A stretch of 32,688 nucleotides of DNA from JAAYCI01 sp964370045 (GTDB lineage: Bacteria; Bacillota; Clostridia; Oscillospirales; Ruminococcaceae): NCBI GenBank assembly GCA_964370045.1, contig CAYJGZ010000021.1, positions 1 to 32,688 on the forward strand, read 5' to 3'. Under the pieces are notes generated by a model, which was given only the letters and a program-made list of their open reading frames with translations, ran no database searches and was not told the DNA's origin. The position numbers and the translations under genes were made by a program. Shown in pieces: positions 15,473 through 23,868 of the stretch (position 1 is the first letter of the stretch; every line of letters starts with the position of its first letter).

Positions 15473-16762
15473 ATGTGGAACTCTGCGATTGAAACCATGC
15501 GGGCAGACGAGATGCGTGCTTTACAGCTACAGCGCCTGCAGGACACCGTGAAATGGACATACGAGCGTGTGCCCATGTACAAAAAAAAGCTGGACGATGC
15601 AGGGGTAGAGCCTGCCTGCATAAAAAGCCTTGAGGACATTCGGCGGCTGCCTTTCACCGAAAAGGAGGATTTGCGCCAGCATTACCCATATGGGCTTTTC
15701 GCCGTACCCATGCGTGATATTGTGCGCATTCACGCCTCCAGCGGCACCACGGGCCAGCCCACCGTTGTGGGGTACACCCGTGAGGACCTCGACATGTGGA
15801 CGGAGGCATTTGCCCGCCTAAACGTGATGGCAGGCGCAACGCCGGACGATATTGTGCAGATTTCCTTTGGCTACGGCCTATTCACGGGGGCACTGGGCGC
15901 ACACCAAGCATGGGAGAAAATCGGCGCAACGGTGGTGCCCATCTCCTCCGGCAACACACAGCGCCAGATAAGCCTTATGCACGACTTTGGCGTGACGGCG
16001 CTTGTGGCCACGCCCAGCTACGCCATGTACATGTGCGAGGTGGCGGAGAGCATGGGGCTTATAGACAAGCTAAAGCTGCGCATAGGCGTGTTCGGTGCGG
16101 AAAGCTCCACCGAAGAAATGCGTGCACAGCTGGAGAGCCGCTGGGGCATTATCGCCACCGAAAACTACGGCCTGTCGGAGATTGTCGGCCCGGGTGTGTC
16201 GGGCGAGTGCATACACAAAACAGGAATGCACATAAACGAGGATTTGTTCTACTGCGAGATAATAAACCCCGAGACGGGCGAGGTGCTCCCCGACGGCGAG
16301 TGGGGCGAGATGGTGATAACACCGCTGAAAAAGCAGGCACTGCCGCTGCTACGCTACCGCACGCACGACATCACACGCATACTGCGAGATGACTGCCCCT
16401 GCGGCCGCACACTGCCCCGTATGCAGAAAATCACCGGCCGCAGTGACGACATGCTCATTGTGCGTGGCGTAAATGTGTTCCCCTCCCAGATAGAGGGCGT
16501 GCTCATGGGTATGCCGGGCATAGGGCCACACTACGAAATTACGCTCACACGTGAAAACTACCTCGATAAAATTGAAGTAAAGTGCGAGCTTGTGGACGCA
16601 TCGCTCCTGGACAGCTACGCAGAGCTGGAGGCGCTCACCCGAAGCATACGGGAAAAGATGCGCACTATATTACAGCTGGATGCCAAGATTTTGCTGGTAA
16701 GCCCCGGCACGCTAAAGCGCTTTGAGGGCAAGGCAAAAAGGGTGAGCGACCTGCGAGAGTAG
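15473..16762 (+). CDS. paaK: Phenylacetate-CoA ligase family (AMP-forming aryl-CoA ligase), paralogue 1
   Basis: A 429-aa adenylate-forming enzyme joining an aryl acetate to CoA with ATP to AMP, or running in reverse to gain ATP. The P-loop-like HASSGTTGQPTVVGYT, ENYGLSEIVGPG, the RYRTHDI region and the C-terminal GRSDDMLIVRGVNVFPSQIEG with SPGTLKRFEGKAKRV are all in place. The ATG at 15473 aligns with the start of the second ligase (MWN/MIWN) and sits 9 nt after AGGGAGAG; the ATG at 15464 is too close to that site. Neighbouring iorAB makes aryl-acetyl-CoA from aromatic 2-oxo acids, so this enzyme probably handles phenylacetate, indoleacetate or 4-hydroxyphenylacetate. Confidence 0.9.
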   Translation: MWNSAIETMRADEMRALQLQRLQDTVKWTYERVPMYKKKLDDAGVEPACIKSLEDIRRLPFTEKEDLRQHYPYGLFAVPMRDIVRIHASSGTTGQPTVVGYTREDLDMWTEAFARLNVMAGATPDDIVQISFGYGLFTGALGAHQAWEKIGATVVPISSGNTQRQISLMHDFGVTALVATPSYAMYMCEVAESMGLIDKLKLRIGVFGAESSTEEMRAQLESRWGIIATENYGLSEIVGPGVSGECIHKTGMHINEDLFYCEIINPETGEVLPDGEWGEMVITPLKKQALPLLRYRTHDITRILRDDCPCGRTLPRMQKITGRSDDMLIVRGVNVFPSQIEGVLMGMPGIGPHYEITLTRENYLDKIEVKCELVDASLLDSYAELEALTRSIREKMRTILQLDAKILLVSPGTLKRFEGKAKRVSDLRE

Positions 16763-16765
16763 GTT

Positions 16766-16784
16766 GTGCTCGGGAGGCGAGCAC
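16766..16784. repeat. Short hairpin after the first aryl-CoA ligase
   Basis: Stem GTGCTCG / CGAGCAC with a 5-nt loop, 4 bp after the stop codon. No T-run follows, so it could weakly attenuate or protect the transcript but is not a clear terminator. Between it and iorA (to 16984) the sequence is AT-rich with no other structure that I can name. Confidence 0.45.
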
Positions 16785-16984
16785 CACACAAAACATACGA
16801 TTTCACGTTTAATTTATCCGCATAAAATACCGCAAAAATAGCGCATAAATTCGCCATAATAGGCGTGTTCAGATTGCTCCCTAACGGCTACTGTGCTTAC
16901 TTTGCAAAAAAACAAATTAAATATCAAAAAAATACTTAAAAAATATCATCTACACAATTCTACTTAATGGGGGAATAAATAAAG

Positions 16985-18733
16985 GTGAGTAAAAAAATGC
17001 TTATGCTGGGCAACGAGGCTATTGCCCGAGGTGCGTGGGAGGCGGGCGTAACTGTCGCCGCCGCATACCCCGGCACACCCTCCACCGAGATTACCGAGGC
17101 GGTGGCAGGATACGAGGATATTTACAGCGAGTGGAGCCCCAACGAAAAGGTATCGCTGGAGGTTGCCATCGGCTCCTCCATGGGCGGCGCACGCAGCCTA
17201 TGTTGCATGAAACACGTGGGCGTGAACGTTGCGGCCGACCCGCTTTTCACAGCGGCGTACACAGGTGTAAACGGCGGGCTTGTCATTGTGGTGGCGGACG
17301 ACCCCGGGATGCACTCCAGCCAAAACGAGCAGGACAGCCGCTTTTACGCACGCAGTGCACACGTGCCCATGCTCGAGCCTGCAGACAGCGCCGAGTGCCT
17401 TGAAATGACAAAGCGTGCGTTTGAGCTGAGCGAGGAGTACGACACGCCCGTGTTTGTGCGGCTGGTCACACGCATTGCGCACGCGCGCAGCCTTGTGAAT
17501 GTGGGCGAGCGGCAGAACGTGGAGCTCAAGCCATACGAAAAGGACATGAAAAAATGGGTGATGATGCCCTCCGGCGCACGTGCACGGCATGTGGTTGTGC
17601 AGGCTCGTGAAGAGCGCCTTTTGAACGAGGTGGGCACGCTCGGCCTAAACCGCACAGAGTGGGCGGACAAAGAAGTGGGCGTTGTGTGCTCGGGCGCTGC
17701 GTACAACTATGTAAAAGAGGCACTGCCAAACGCAAGCGTGCTAAAGCTGGGCATGGTGTACCCCTTGGACATGAAGCTCATTGCGGACTTTGCCTCAAGG
17801 GTGCAAAAGCTGTATGTAGTAGAAGAACTGGAGCCTTTCTTTGAGGATGCGATAAAGGCGGCAGGCATCACGGTGCACGCAGGCAAGGACAAGACAGGCC
17901 TTCAGGGCGAGCTGTTCGCACGAAAAGTGGGAATGCTCTTTGCAAACGAAGAGGACGCAGGCCCTATGGAGACACAGGGCATTCCCCCTCGGCCGCCTGT
18001 GCTCTGCCCGGGCTGTCCGCACAGGGCGCTGTTCCGTGTTTTGGGCAAGATGGGTCTGGTGGTATCGGCGGACATAGGCTGCTACACACTGGGCGCACTT
18101 CCTCCGCTTAGCGCTGTGGACAGCGTGGTGTGCATGGGTGCAAGCATCGGCATGGCGATGGGCCTTGAAAAGGCACGCGGGCGAGACTTCGCCAAAAAGA
18201 CGGTGGCCGTTATAGGCGACTCCACCTTTGTGCACTCGGGCATCACGGGGCTTGTGGATATTGTGTACAACAAAAGCTACGCCACCGTGATTATTGCGGA
18301 CAACTCCACCACCGGCATGACAGGCCACCAGCCAAACCCCACCACAGGCAAGGACATACACGGGCAGGCAAGCCCTCAGCTTGACCTTGAAATGCTGTGC
18401 AAGGCAATAGGCGTGCAGAGCATTCGCACCATCGACCCGTACGACCTAAAAGGGCTTGAAGCGATACTGAAAGAGGAGCTGAACAAGGACTGCGCAAGCG
18501 TCATTATCACACGCAGGCCGTGCATACTGCTCTCCAAGGAAAAAACCACACCTTATAAGGTAAACGAGCATGAGTGCATAAACTGCGGTGCGTGCATGAA
18601 GCTGGGCTGTCCTGCTGTTGTGCAGGGCGAAAAGGTGCACATAGACGCATCGCTGTGCAAGGGGTGCGATTTGTGCGCAAGCGTGTGCCCCAAAAAGGCG
18701 ATAGCATCCACAAAAGAAGGGGGGCAGGGCTAA
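16985..18733 (+). CDS. iorA: Indolepyruvate ferredoxin oxidoreductase, alpha subunit
   Basis: The TPP-dependent large subunit that oxidatively decarboxylates aromatic 2-oxo acids to aryl-acetyl-CoA, passing electrons to ferredoxin. At 582 aa it has family length. The N-terminal domain starts LMLGNEAIARGAWEAGV with AAYPGTPSTEI; the TPP-binding part is in the second half (CPGCPHRALF, IGDSTFVHSGITGLVD, DNSTTGMTGHQPNP). The C-terminus holds two [4Fe-4S] motifs, CINCGACMKLGCP and CKGCDLCASVCP. The start is GTG with GGGGGA about 11 nt upstream. Its TAA stop overlaps the iorB ATG (TAATG). Oxygen sensitivity is expected. Confidence 0.95.
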   Translation: MSKKMLMLGNEAIARGAWEAGVTVAAAYPGTPSTEITEAVAGYEDIYSEWSPNEKVSLEVAIGSSMGGARSLCCMKHVGVNVAADPLFTAAYTGVNGGLVIVVADDPGMHSSQNEQDSRFYARSAHVPMLEPADSAECLEMTKRAFELSEEYDTPVFVRLVTRIAHARSLVNVGERQNVELKPYEKDMKKWVMMPSGARARHVVVQAREERLLNEVGTLGLNRTEWADKEVGVVCSGAAYNYVKEALPNASVLKLGMVYPLDMKLIADFASRVQKLYVVEELEPFFEDAIKAAGITVHAGKDKTGLQGELFARKVGMLFANEEDAGPMETQGIPPRPPVLCPGCPHRALFRVLGKMGLVVSADIGCYTLGALPPLSAVDSVVCMGASIGMAMGLEKARGRDFAKKTVAVIGDSTFVHSGITGLVDIVYNKSYATVIIADNSTTGMTGHQPNPTTGKDIHGQASPQLDLEMLCKAIGVQSIRTIDPYDLKGLEAILKEELNKDCASVIITRRPCILLSKEKTTPYKVNEHECINCGACMKLGCPAVVQGEKVHIDASLCKGCDLCASVCPKKAIASTKEGGQG

Positions 18734-19317
18734 TGGACGCACTTAATGTTGTAATCGTAGGCGTTGGTGGGCAGGGTACACTGCTTGCCAGCAAGCTTTT
18801 GGGTCATCTTGCGCTACAGCTGGGCAGGGACGTAAAGGTGAGCGAGGTGCACGGCATGAGCCAGCGTGGCGGCTCTGTTATCACCTATGTGCGCATAGGC
18901 GCACAGGGCGAAGGACAAACGGTGCACTCCCCCCTTGTGGAGCAGGGCGGCGCTGATTTCCTCTTGGCTTTTGAGAAGCTGGAGGCACTGCGTGCACTGC
19001 CCTACCTTAAAAAAGGCGGCACAATGATACTGAACACGCAGGAGATTTTGCCACTGCCCGTCATTGTGGGGGCGGCAAAGTACCCCGAGGGCATACTGGA
19101 AAAGCTACAAAGTGAGACGGACGTGGTAGCACTCGATGCGCTTAGCATGGCAAAGGACGCAGGCAACGAGCGTGCTATAAACACCATTCTTTTGGGCGTT
19201 TTGGCAAAGCGCCTGCCCTTTGAGCGCAGTGTGTGGGATGCCTGCCTTTCGGCGTGTGTGCCACAGCGCTTTATGAAGGAAAACGTAGCCGCATTTGATA
19301 TGGGGTATAATTTATAG
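18733..19317 (+). CDS. iorB: Indolepyruvate ferredoxin oxidoreductase, beta subunit
   Basis: A 194-aa gamma-type subunit of the 2-oxoacid:ferredoxin oxidoreductase family, forming the complex with IorA. It begins NVVIVGVGGQGTLLASKLL (a nucleotide-like GxGGQG loop), then VSEVHGMSQRGGSVITYVRIG, the usual family signature, and later LDALSMAKDAGNERAINTILLG. The ATG overlaps the last base of the iorA stop, so translation is coupled. The next gene, 211 bp downstream, is the second ligase, with a repeat element between them. Confidence 0.94.
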   Translation: MDALNVVIVGVGGQGTLLASKLLGHLALQLGRDVKVSEVHGMSQRGGSVITYVRIGAQGEGQTVHSPLVEQGGADFLLAFEKLEALRALPYLKKGGTMILNTQEILPLPVIVGAAKYPEGILEKLQSETDVVALDALSMAKDAGNERAINTILLGVLAKRLPFERSVWDACLSACVPQRFMKENVAAFDMGYNL

Positions 19318-19344
19318 TCCTGTAACCTAAAAAACACCACGTCT

Positions 19345-19440
19345 TGCCGTCATAAATTTCGCCTATCTGTGTTGTCGTCATTCGCAATACACAAAGTATT
19401 GCTCAATCCTCCGCCTTGATATGCAAAATTTCTGCTCGGC
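19345..19440 (-). repeat. Diverged hairpin repeat related to the element at 31028-31194
   Basis: On the minus strand it reads GAGCAGAAATTTTGC, CAAGGCGGAGGATTGAGC, an inner hairpin CAATAC..GTATTG, then GGCGAAATTT. The same order of blocks (GAGCAATTTTTTCGC, CAAGGCGGAAAAACG, TTTGTG, GGCGGAAAAATT) forms the interior of the MITE-like element at 31028. The ends GCCG/CGGC pair, so the whole unit can fold on itself. It occupies most of the iorB-ligase gap. Confidence 0.5.
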
Positions 19441-19528
19441 AATTTTATAATGTTTTTCAAGTTGAATGACTATTTACTGCATAATATTTCCACATTGTAT
19501 TAAATCAAACAAAGGCAGAAAGCGAGCG

Positions 19529-20839
19529 ATGCAGATGATTTGGAACAGACCCGTTGAAACCATGAACCGAGGAGACCTTGAGGCTCTCCAGCTGGAGCGC
19601 CTGCAACAAACCGTGCAAAGGGTGTACCAAAACGTGCCCGTCTACCGTGAGCGTATGCAGGCGGCAGGCGTTTCACCGGAGGACATTCGCAGTATCAAGG
19701 ACCTGCGCCTTTTGCCGTTCACCCAAAAGAGTGACCTGCGTGACAACTACCCCTACGGCCTTTTTGCCGCACCGCAGGAGGAAATTGTGCGCATACACGC
19801 CTCCAGCGGCACCACGGGCAAGCCCATTGTGGCAGGCTACACCGCACACGATGTTCAGGTGTGGTCGGAGGTGGTGGCACGTTGCCTTGGCTGTGCTGGT
19901 GTGTCCAAGGAGGACACCGTGCAGGTGAGCTACGGCTACGGGCTTTTCACGGGCGGCCTTGGCCTGCATTACGGCGTGGAAAAGATGGGCGCAAAGGTAG
20001 TGCCCACCAGCGCAGGCAACACACAGCGTCAGCTGATGCTCATGGAGGATTTGTGCACCACCGTCATCGCCTGCACGCCCAGCTATGCGCTCATGCTGGC
20101 GGAGGGTCTGCGTGACAGCGGCTTTGATATGAGCCGCCTTTCCATCAAGACGGGCATCTTTGGCGCAGAGCCGTGGACAGAAGCAATGCGTGACGAGATA
20201 CAAAAGCTTCTTGGCATTCGTGCGCTGGACATATACGGCCTTACCGAGACAATAGGCCCGGGCGTTGCGATGGAGTGCACCGAGGCACAAAAAGGCCTTC
20301 ACATGTGGGAGGACCACTTTATGTTTGAAATCCTCGACCCGGACACGGACGAGCCACTGCCCGACGGCGAGGTGGGCGAGCTTGTGATAACCACCATCAC
20401 AAAGGAGGGAATGCCCACCCTGCGCTACCGCACGCACGACCTCACCGCCGTCATTCCCGAGCCATGCTGCTGTGGGCGCACACACCGCCGCATACAGCGC
20501 CTGCGTGGCCGCACCGACGACATGCTTATCATCCGTGGGGTGAATGTGTTCCCCTCCCAAATCGAAAGCGCCATCGTGGGCATCCCCGGCATTGCGCCAC
20601 GTTATCTTTTGGTGGTGGACCGCCAAAACAACATGGATACTTTGGAAGTACAGGTGGAGCTTTTGCCCGAGCTTGTAAGCGACGAGGTACGCCATGTGGA
20701 GCAGCTGCAAAAGCAGGTATCCCGTGCGATAGAGCAGGTAATCGGCCTTGGGGTGAAACTGCGCCTGATGAGCCCCGGCTCTATCGAGCGCAGCGAGGGC
20801 AAGAGCAAGCGTGTGGTGGATAATCGCAAGCTATATTAG
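19529..20839 (+). CDS. paaK: Phenylacetate-CoA ligase family (AMP-forming aryl-CoA ligase), paralogue 2
   Basis: A 436-aa paralogue of the ligase at 15473, with the same order of motifs: HASSGTTGKPIVAGYT, IYGLTETIGPG, RYRTHDL, GRTDDMLIIRGVNVFPSQIES and SPGSIERSEGKSKRV. Two such enzymes flanking iorAB suggest different aryl substrates, or one working in each direction. The start at 19529 gives MQMIWN, matching paralogue 1; the Shine-Dalgarno is poor (AAAGGC further upstream, GCGAG close), and the ATG at 19535 is an alternative. The upstream extension to 19466 is not family sequence. Confidence 0.9.
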   Translation: MQMIWNRPVETMNRGDLEALQLERLQQTVQRVYQNVPVYRERMQAAGVSPEDIRSIKDLRLLPFTQKSDLRDNYPYGLFAAPQEEIVRIHASSGTTGKPIVAGYTAHDVQVWSEVVARCLGCAGVSKEDTVQVSYGYGLFTGGLGLHYGVEKMGAKVVPTSAGNTQRQLMLMEDLCTTVIACTPSYALMLAEGLRDSGFDMSRLSIKTGIFGAEPWTEAMRDEIQKLLGIRALDIYGLTETIGPGVAMECTEAQKGLHMWEDHFMFEILDPDTDEPLPDGEVGELVITTITKEGMPTLRYRTHDLTAVIPEPCCCGRTHRRIQRLRGRTDDMLIIRGVNVFPSQIESAIVGIPGIAPRYLLVVDRQNNMDTLEVQVELLPELVSDEVRHVEQLQKQVSRAIEQVIGLGVKLRLMSPGSIERSEGKSKRVVDNRKLY

Positions 20840-21181
20840 GCAAGCACCTACACACCTAACAACCATATTTAAGCCCTTATTTTTGTCATATTTTTGTGTA
20901 TTTTTAAGCATATTTCATTCGGTATTTTCTTTTATTTTACGCTTGTTTTATTGCGTATTTTTATCTTTAATTTTTAGCGGTTTAACATTGTTTTTTTGTG
21001 CACAAAACCCGCATGGTGACGATTTAGAGGTAACTCACTGTACACCAAGCATGAGAAGAAGGCGGCATATCCCCCGCCTTCGGCGGGGGATATGCCGAAA
21101 AACTACTATTTTACCCACACTCATTTTTTCGCAGAGTTTTATCTCATTTGAACGTATCTTAACTATTAGGAGGTCTGCAAC
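20840..21181. other. Intergenic region between the second ligase and the ACT gene
   Basis: The left 170 bp is very T-rich with no gene. The right part contains the inverted copy of the palindromic repeat (listed separately). A 220-aa ORF crossing the region is low-complexity and has no domain. No clear promoter for the ACT gene could be placed. Confidence 0.45.
21015..21128 (-). repeat. Palindromic intergenic repeat, copy 4 (inverted orientation)
   Basis: The central hairpin at 21063-21097 (CGGCATATCC.. / ..GGATATGCCG, loop TTC) is a perfect stem of 16 bp. On the minus strand the right flank reads CCGCCTTCTTCTCATGC and later TTACCTCTAAATCG, matching the other copies. The outer limits are approximate. 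It is the only clear copy lying upstream of a plus-strand gene in the opposite orientation. Confidence 0.75.
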
Positions 21182-21610
21182 ATGTCCATTAAACAAATAT
21201 CCGTCTTTTTGGAGAATCGCAAGGGTGCGCTTGAGGAGTTTACCGAGCTTTTGGGCAAAGAAGGGGTGGACTTGGTTGCGCTGTCCATTGCAGATACCAC
21301 CGACTTTGGCATTTTGCGTGCTATTGTCAGCGACAACGACAAAACGCTGGCGCTCGTTAGGGAAAAGGGCTACACCGCAAACCTCACGGATGTGCTTGCC
21401 GTGGCCGTGCCGGACACGCCGGGCGGCCTTGCCACTGCACTGCGCCTTTTGCGCGAGGGCGACATTTCCATAGAGTACCTTTACTCTTTTGTGCGTCGCA
21501 TCGGCAAGGATGCTATTATAATTTTCAGAGTGGACAAGGCGGAGGAAGCCTCCGCTATGCTAAAAGAAAAAGGCATTCGCCTTTTAGAGCAGGATGAAAT
21601 TGTTGAATAA
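21182..21610 (+). CDS. Tandem ACT-domain protein
   Basis: A 142-aa protein made of two ACT domains: residues 1 to about 65 (ISVFLENRKGALEEFTELLGKEGVDLVALSIAD) and about 70-140 (VAVPDTPGGLATALRLLREGDISIEYLYSF). ACT domains bind amino acids and regulate enzymes or transcription. Stand-alone tandem ACT proteins next to iorAB and aryl-CoA ligases are common in Clostridia and methanogens and probably sense an aromatic amino acid or its products (inference). The start is clear: AGGAGG with 6-nt spacing. A terminator follows directly. Confidence 0.9.
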   Translation: MSIKQISVFLENRKGALEEFTELLGKEGVDLVALSIADTTDFGILRAIVSDNDKTLALVREKGYTANLTDVLAVAVPDTPGGLATALRLLREGDISIEYLYSFVRRIGKDAIIIFRVDKAEEASAMLKEKGIRLLEQDEIVE

Positions 21611-21627
21611 TTGATTTTTATTCAAAC

Positions 21628-21669
21628 AAAAAACACCTTTGGGGCATTATCGCTCCAAGGGTGTTTTTG
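21628..21669. terminator. Bidirectional intrinsic terminator
   Basis: AAAAACACCTTTGG against CCAAGGGTGTTTTT with a 12-nt loop, followed by T-runs on both strands. It lies between the convergent ACT and CPBP genes. Confidence 0.88.
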
Positions 21670-21786
21670 TGTTTACTGTGCCGCTTAGGCATAGGTTTTC
21701 ATGCAGTTTCCACTGTTTTCAGTGTTTTTTTCCTATCGCTTGCCTTACTTTTCCGCTGTTTTCATACAGATGCGCATGGCATCACA

Positions 21787-23019
21787 CTACACAAATCCCA
21801 TGCTTAAATACAGCATCCCCAGCGTTAAAATTCCCGTGAACACCATATACAGTATCATGCCCACATTGCCTATGCACACGCCAAAAGAGCCTTTGGGCTT
21901 TCGCATACCCATCGCTTTTGCGTATGCTTTGGGCAGGTACCAATATGGCTGTATGTACGGGTAAAACACCCCGAATATGTCGGCGGCATTTTGCTGTGTG
22001 GGCGCTATGTACACCTGCGGCGGCGCATAATAAGCGTGTGGCGGTGCATATCCGTATCCATAAGGGGGCATCTGCTGTGGTGGCGCACCATACGAATACG
22101 CTTGCTGTGCCGCCCTTGCCTGCTCTGTAGCGTATTTTTTGTACAGAAACATGGGCAACCAGCGAGGCGCACGGTACGGCCAGCCCTGCTCTGTGGGCGG
22201 CTGAAGCGTCGCTATCACACGCCTTTTGAACACGAAAAACAGCACTATGGCGGCAGGAATTGCCAGCAGCGCAAAAAGCCCAAACACCACAAGCGCCATG
22301 GGCGCATCCATCAGCGCCGGCACCAGCAGGATGCCCACCGCATTGAACGCACCGTGCAGCAATATAGGCAGCCAAATATTGCGAGTGTACGCAAAAACCC
22401 ACGCAAACACCGCACCTAAAACAAACGTGTAGGGCATCTGCATAATATTTGCGTGCATCAGCGAAAAGCTAAGCGCACTCACAAAAATGTAGCTCGCATC
22501 CGAAGCACCCCGCATTTTTTTGCGCAAAACCCAGCGCAATAGGTACTCCTCCCCAAAGGCGGGCACAATTACCCCAAATATAAGGCTCGGCAGCGCGCCC
22601 CCCATCGAGATTTCCGTTAGCATGCTGCTCGCAGTGGGAATGCTCTCTAAAATTTGCGTGGGTGAAACAATCAGCGTAATCATCACCATAATCATGTTGA
22701 CTGTATACGCCACCCCAAAGCAAAATATGAGCACCATAAAAAAAGTGCCTACACCAAAGCGTATTGTCTGCTTTGCCTTTGGCGTTTCCTCGCCGTTTGG
22801 CACAAGGCGCAGAATAAGCAAAAACAGCGGTGCACCCATAAGATACAGCGGAATGTCATTCCTCAGCCAGATAAACCATATGTTGTTATAGCTTTCGGGC
22901 CAAAGGCTTGCGTGCAGTGCGCTCAAACCAAGGCTTCCGCAAAGCCACACTCCCACAAGGCACAAAAGCGCAAGCCCGATTATTGAGCACACCCTTTTGG
23001 GCGCTCGCTTATTTTTCAT
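21787..23019 (-). CDS. CPBP-family intramembrane metalloprotease (Rce1-like) with Pro/Tyr-rich insert
   Basis: A 410-aa polytopic membrane protein. The CPBP motifs are complete: EEYLLR (motif 1), FSLMHAN (motif 2) and LLHGAFN (motif 3), giving the glutamate pair and histidines of the active site. In bacteria, members process peptides or serve in bacteriocin immunity. After the last core helix (FALLAIPAAIVLFFVFKRR) there is an insert of about 100 residues rich in Pro, Tyr, Gln and Ala (PPQQMPPYGYGYAPP), and then one more helix at the C-terminus. That tail is unusual and may lie in the cytoplasm as a flexible interaction segment. The gene stands alone between two terminator-like structures. Confidence 0.87.
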   Translation of the reverse strand: MKNKRAPKRVCSIIGLALLCLVGVWLCGSLGLSALHASLWPESYNNIWFIWLRNDIPLYLMGAPLFLLILRLVPNGEETPKAKQTIRFGVGTFFMVLIFCFGVAYTVNMIMVMITLIVSPTQILESIPTASSMLTEISMGGALPSLIFGVIVPAFGEEYLLRWVLRKKMRGASDASYIFVSALSFSLMHANIMQMPYTFVLGAVFAWVFAYTRNIWLPILLHGAFNAVGILLVPALMDAPMALVVFGLFALLAIPAAIVLFFVFKRRVIATLQPPTEQGWPYRAPRWLPMFLYKKYATEQARAAQQAYSYGAPPQQMPPYGYGYAPPHAYYAPPQVYIAPTQQNAADIFGVFYPYIQPYWYLPKAYAKAMGMRKPKGSFGVCIGNVGMILYMVFTGILTLGMLYLSMGFV

Positions 23020-23227
23020 GTATTTTCTCCCTATTTTATCGCTATTTTCGGCACATTTATTTTATCAAGATTTTTTAGGTATTTTTCAAATTTAGGTACT
23101 ATTAAGTTTACCACACTCGGGCGCAAAATAACATGCCGCTTTTTGCAAAACACAAATATTCTCCGCTTGTGCGTTATTTCGCTTGCAGGCGGTGTGCCCA
23201 GGCAGTATAATTAAGATAATATCGGAC

Positions 23228-23350
23228 GTGGACAAAAGGGTGGGTTTAGTTTTTTGGTATATCCCCCGCCTGCGGCGGGGGATATACCGCCCTCTTCGTA
23301 CTTATAGTATGCTATTTCACCTCTAAATCAGCTCTATTTTGTCGCTCCGT
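23228..23350 (+). repeat. Palindromic intergenic repeat, copy 3
   Basis: A perfect 15-bp stem GGTATATCC.. / ..GGATATACC with loop TGC at 23256-23288. The right flank CCCTCTTCGTACTT, then GCTATTTCACCTCTAAATC, follows the family pattern. Outer limits are approximate. It fills the middle of the 372-bp gap between the CPBP gene and the glutaredoxin-like gene; its right end is about 41 bp upstream of the latter's ATG. The rest of the gap (23020-23227) shows no gene. Confidence 0.75.
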
Positions 23351-23391
23351 AATTATTCGCACACACGCTTTTGAAAAGGGAGGACTTTCAC

Positions 23392-23655
23392 ATGCAAGAG
23401 CTTACACTTTTCTATCTGCAAAGATGCCCACACTGCAAGCGCGCTATTGCCTACATGGAGGAGCTTTACGCCGAGAACCCCGCCTACGGCGACATCCCCC
23501 TGCGCAAAATAGAGGAAGTAGAGCAAAAGGAGCTTGCGGACAGCTACGACTATTACTACGTGCCCTGCTTTTACATAGGCGAGGAAAAGGTCTCGGAGGG
23601 CAGTGTGGACAAGGCGGCGGTGAAGGACGTTTTGGACAGAGCGCTCAGCTCGTAG
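23392..23655 (+). CDS. Glutaredoxin/thioredoxin-fold protein with CPHC motif
   Basis: An 87-aa single-domain redox protein: LTLFYLQRCPHCKRAIAYMEEL with the CxxC active site near residues 12-15, then a DSYDYYYVPCFYIGEEKVSEGSV segment where VPCFYIG includes the cis-Pro expected before the last strands, and a C-terminal helix. It probably reduces disulfides or mixed thiols in the cytoplasm. The ATG at 23392 follows AAGGGAGG with 8-nt spacing; the TTG at 23371 is not needed. It is a single gene with its own terminator. Confidence 0.82.
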   Translation: MQELTLFYLQRCPHCKRAIAYMEELYAENPAYGDIPLRKIEEVEQKELADSYDYYYVPCFYIGEEKVSEGSVDKAAVKDVLDRALSS

Positions 23656-23687
23656 TGGCTTTTGGAAATTTGTTTGGGAAATAAAAT

Positions 23688-23738
23688 AGAGCCGTCGTAA
23701 GGGGTAGGTGCTCCTTACGGCGGCTCTTTTGGTTTTTT
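23688..23738. terminator. Bidirectional intrinsic terminator
   Basis: AGAGCCG-T-CGTAAGG against CCTTACG-G-CGGCTCT with a loop of about 9 nt, followed by TTTTGGTTTTTT on the plus strand and a TATTTTATTT tract on the minus strand. It closes the glutaredoxin-like gene and probably also the leftward SHOCT/HEPN-like operon. Confidence 0.85.
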
Positions 23739-23742
23739 GGGG

Positions 23743-23868
23743 CTACACTAAAATCATGCCGTTTGCGTCTGCTTTTTTGCACAATCCCGTGATAAAGTCA
23801 ATCAGTGCGATGATGGCAGGAATAATCGGCTTTCTTGATGGTCTATCGTGTAGTTGTTTTTTTGACAT
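23743..23868 (-). CDS. Possible 41-aa hydrophobic small protein
   Basis: An open frame from ATG (23868) to TAG (23743) with a basic start (MSKKQLHDRPSRK), a hydrophobic core (PIIPAIIALIDFITGL) and a polar end. It overlaps the last 67 bp of the HEPN-like gene in another frame, and its stop lies 5 bp before a terminator. No good Shine-Dalgarno is visible, so it would need translational coupling to the upstream gene. The composition looks like a small membrane peptide. It could also be a chance frame. Confidence 0.35.
   Translation of the reverse strand: MSKKQLHDRPSRKPIIPAIIALIDFITGLCKKADANGMILV

Noticed and set aside
19673..20710. 345-aa minus-strand ORF antisense to the second aryl-CoA ligase
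   Set aside because: It is a His/Ala/Val-rich shadow of a confirmed coding frame and has no domain.
20811..21473. 220-aa plus-strand ORF overlapping the second ligase end and the ACT gene
   Set aside because: It crosses an intergenic T-rich tract and a repeat hairpin and is out of frame with the well-supported ACT gene.
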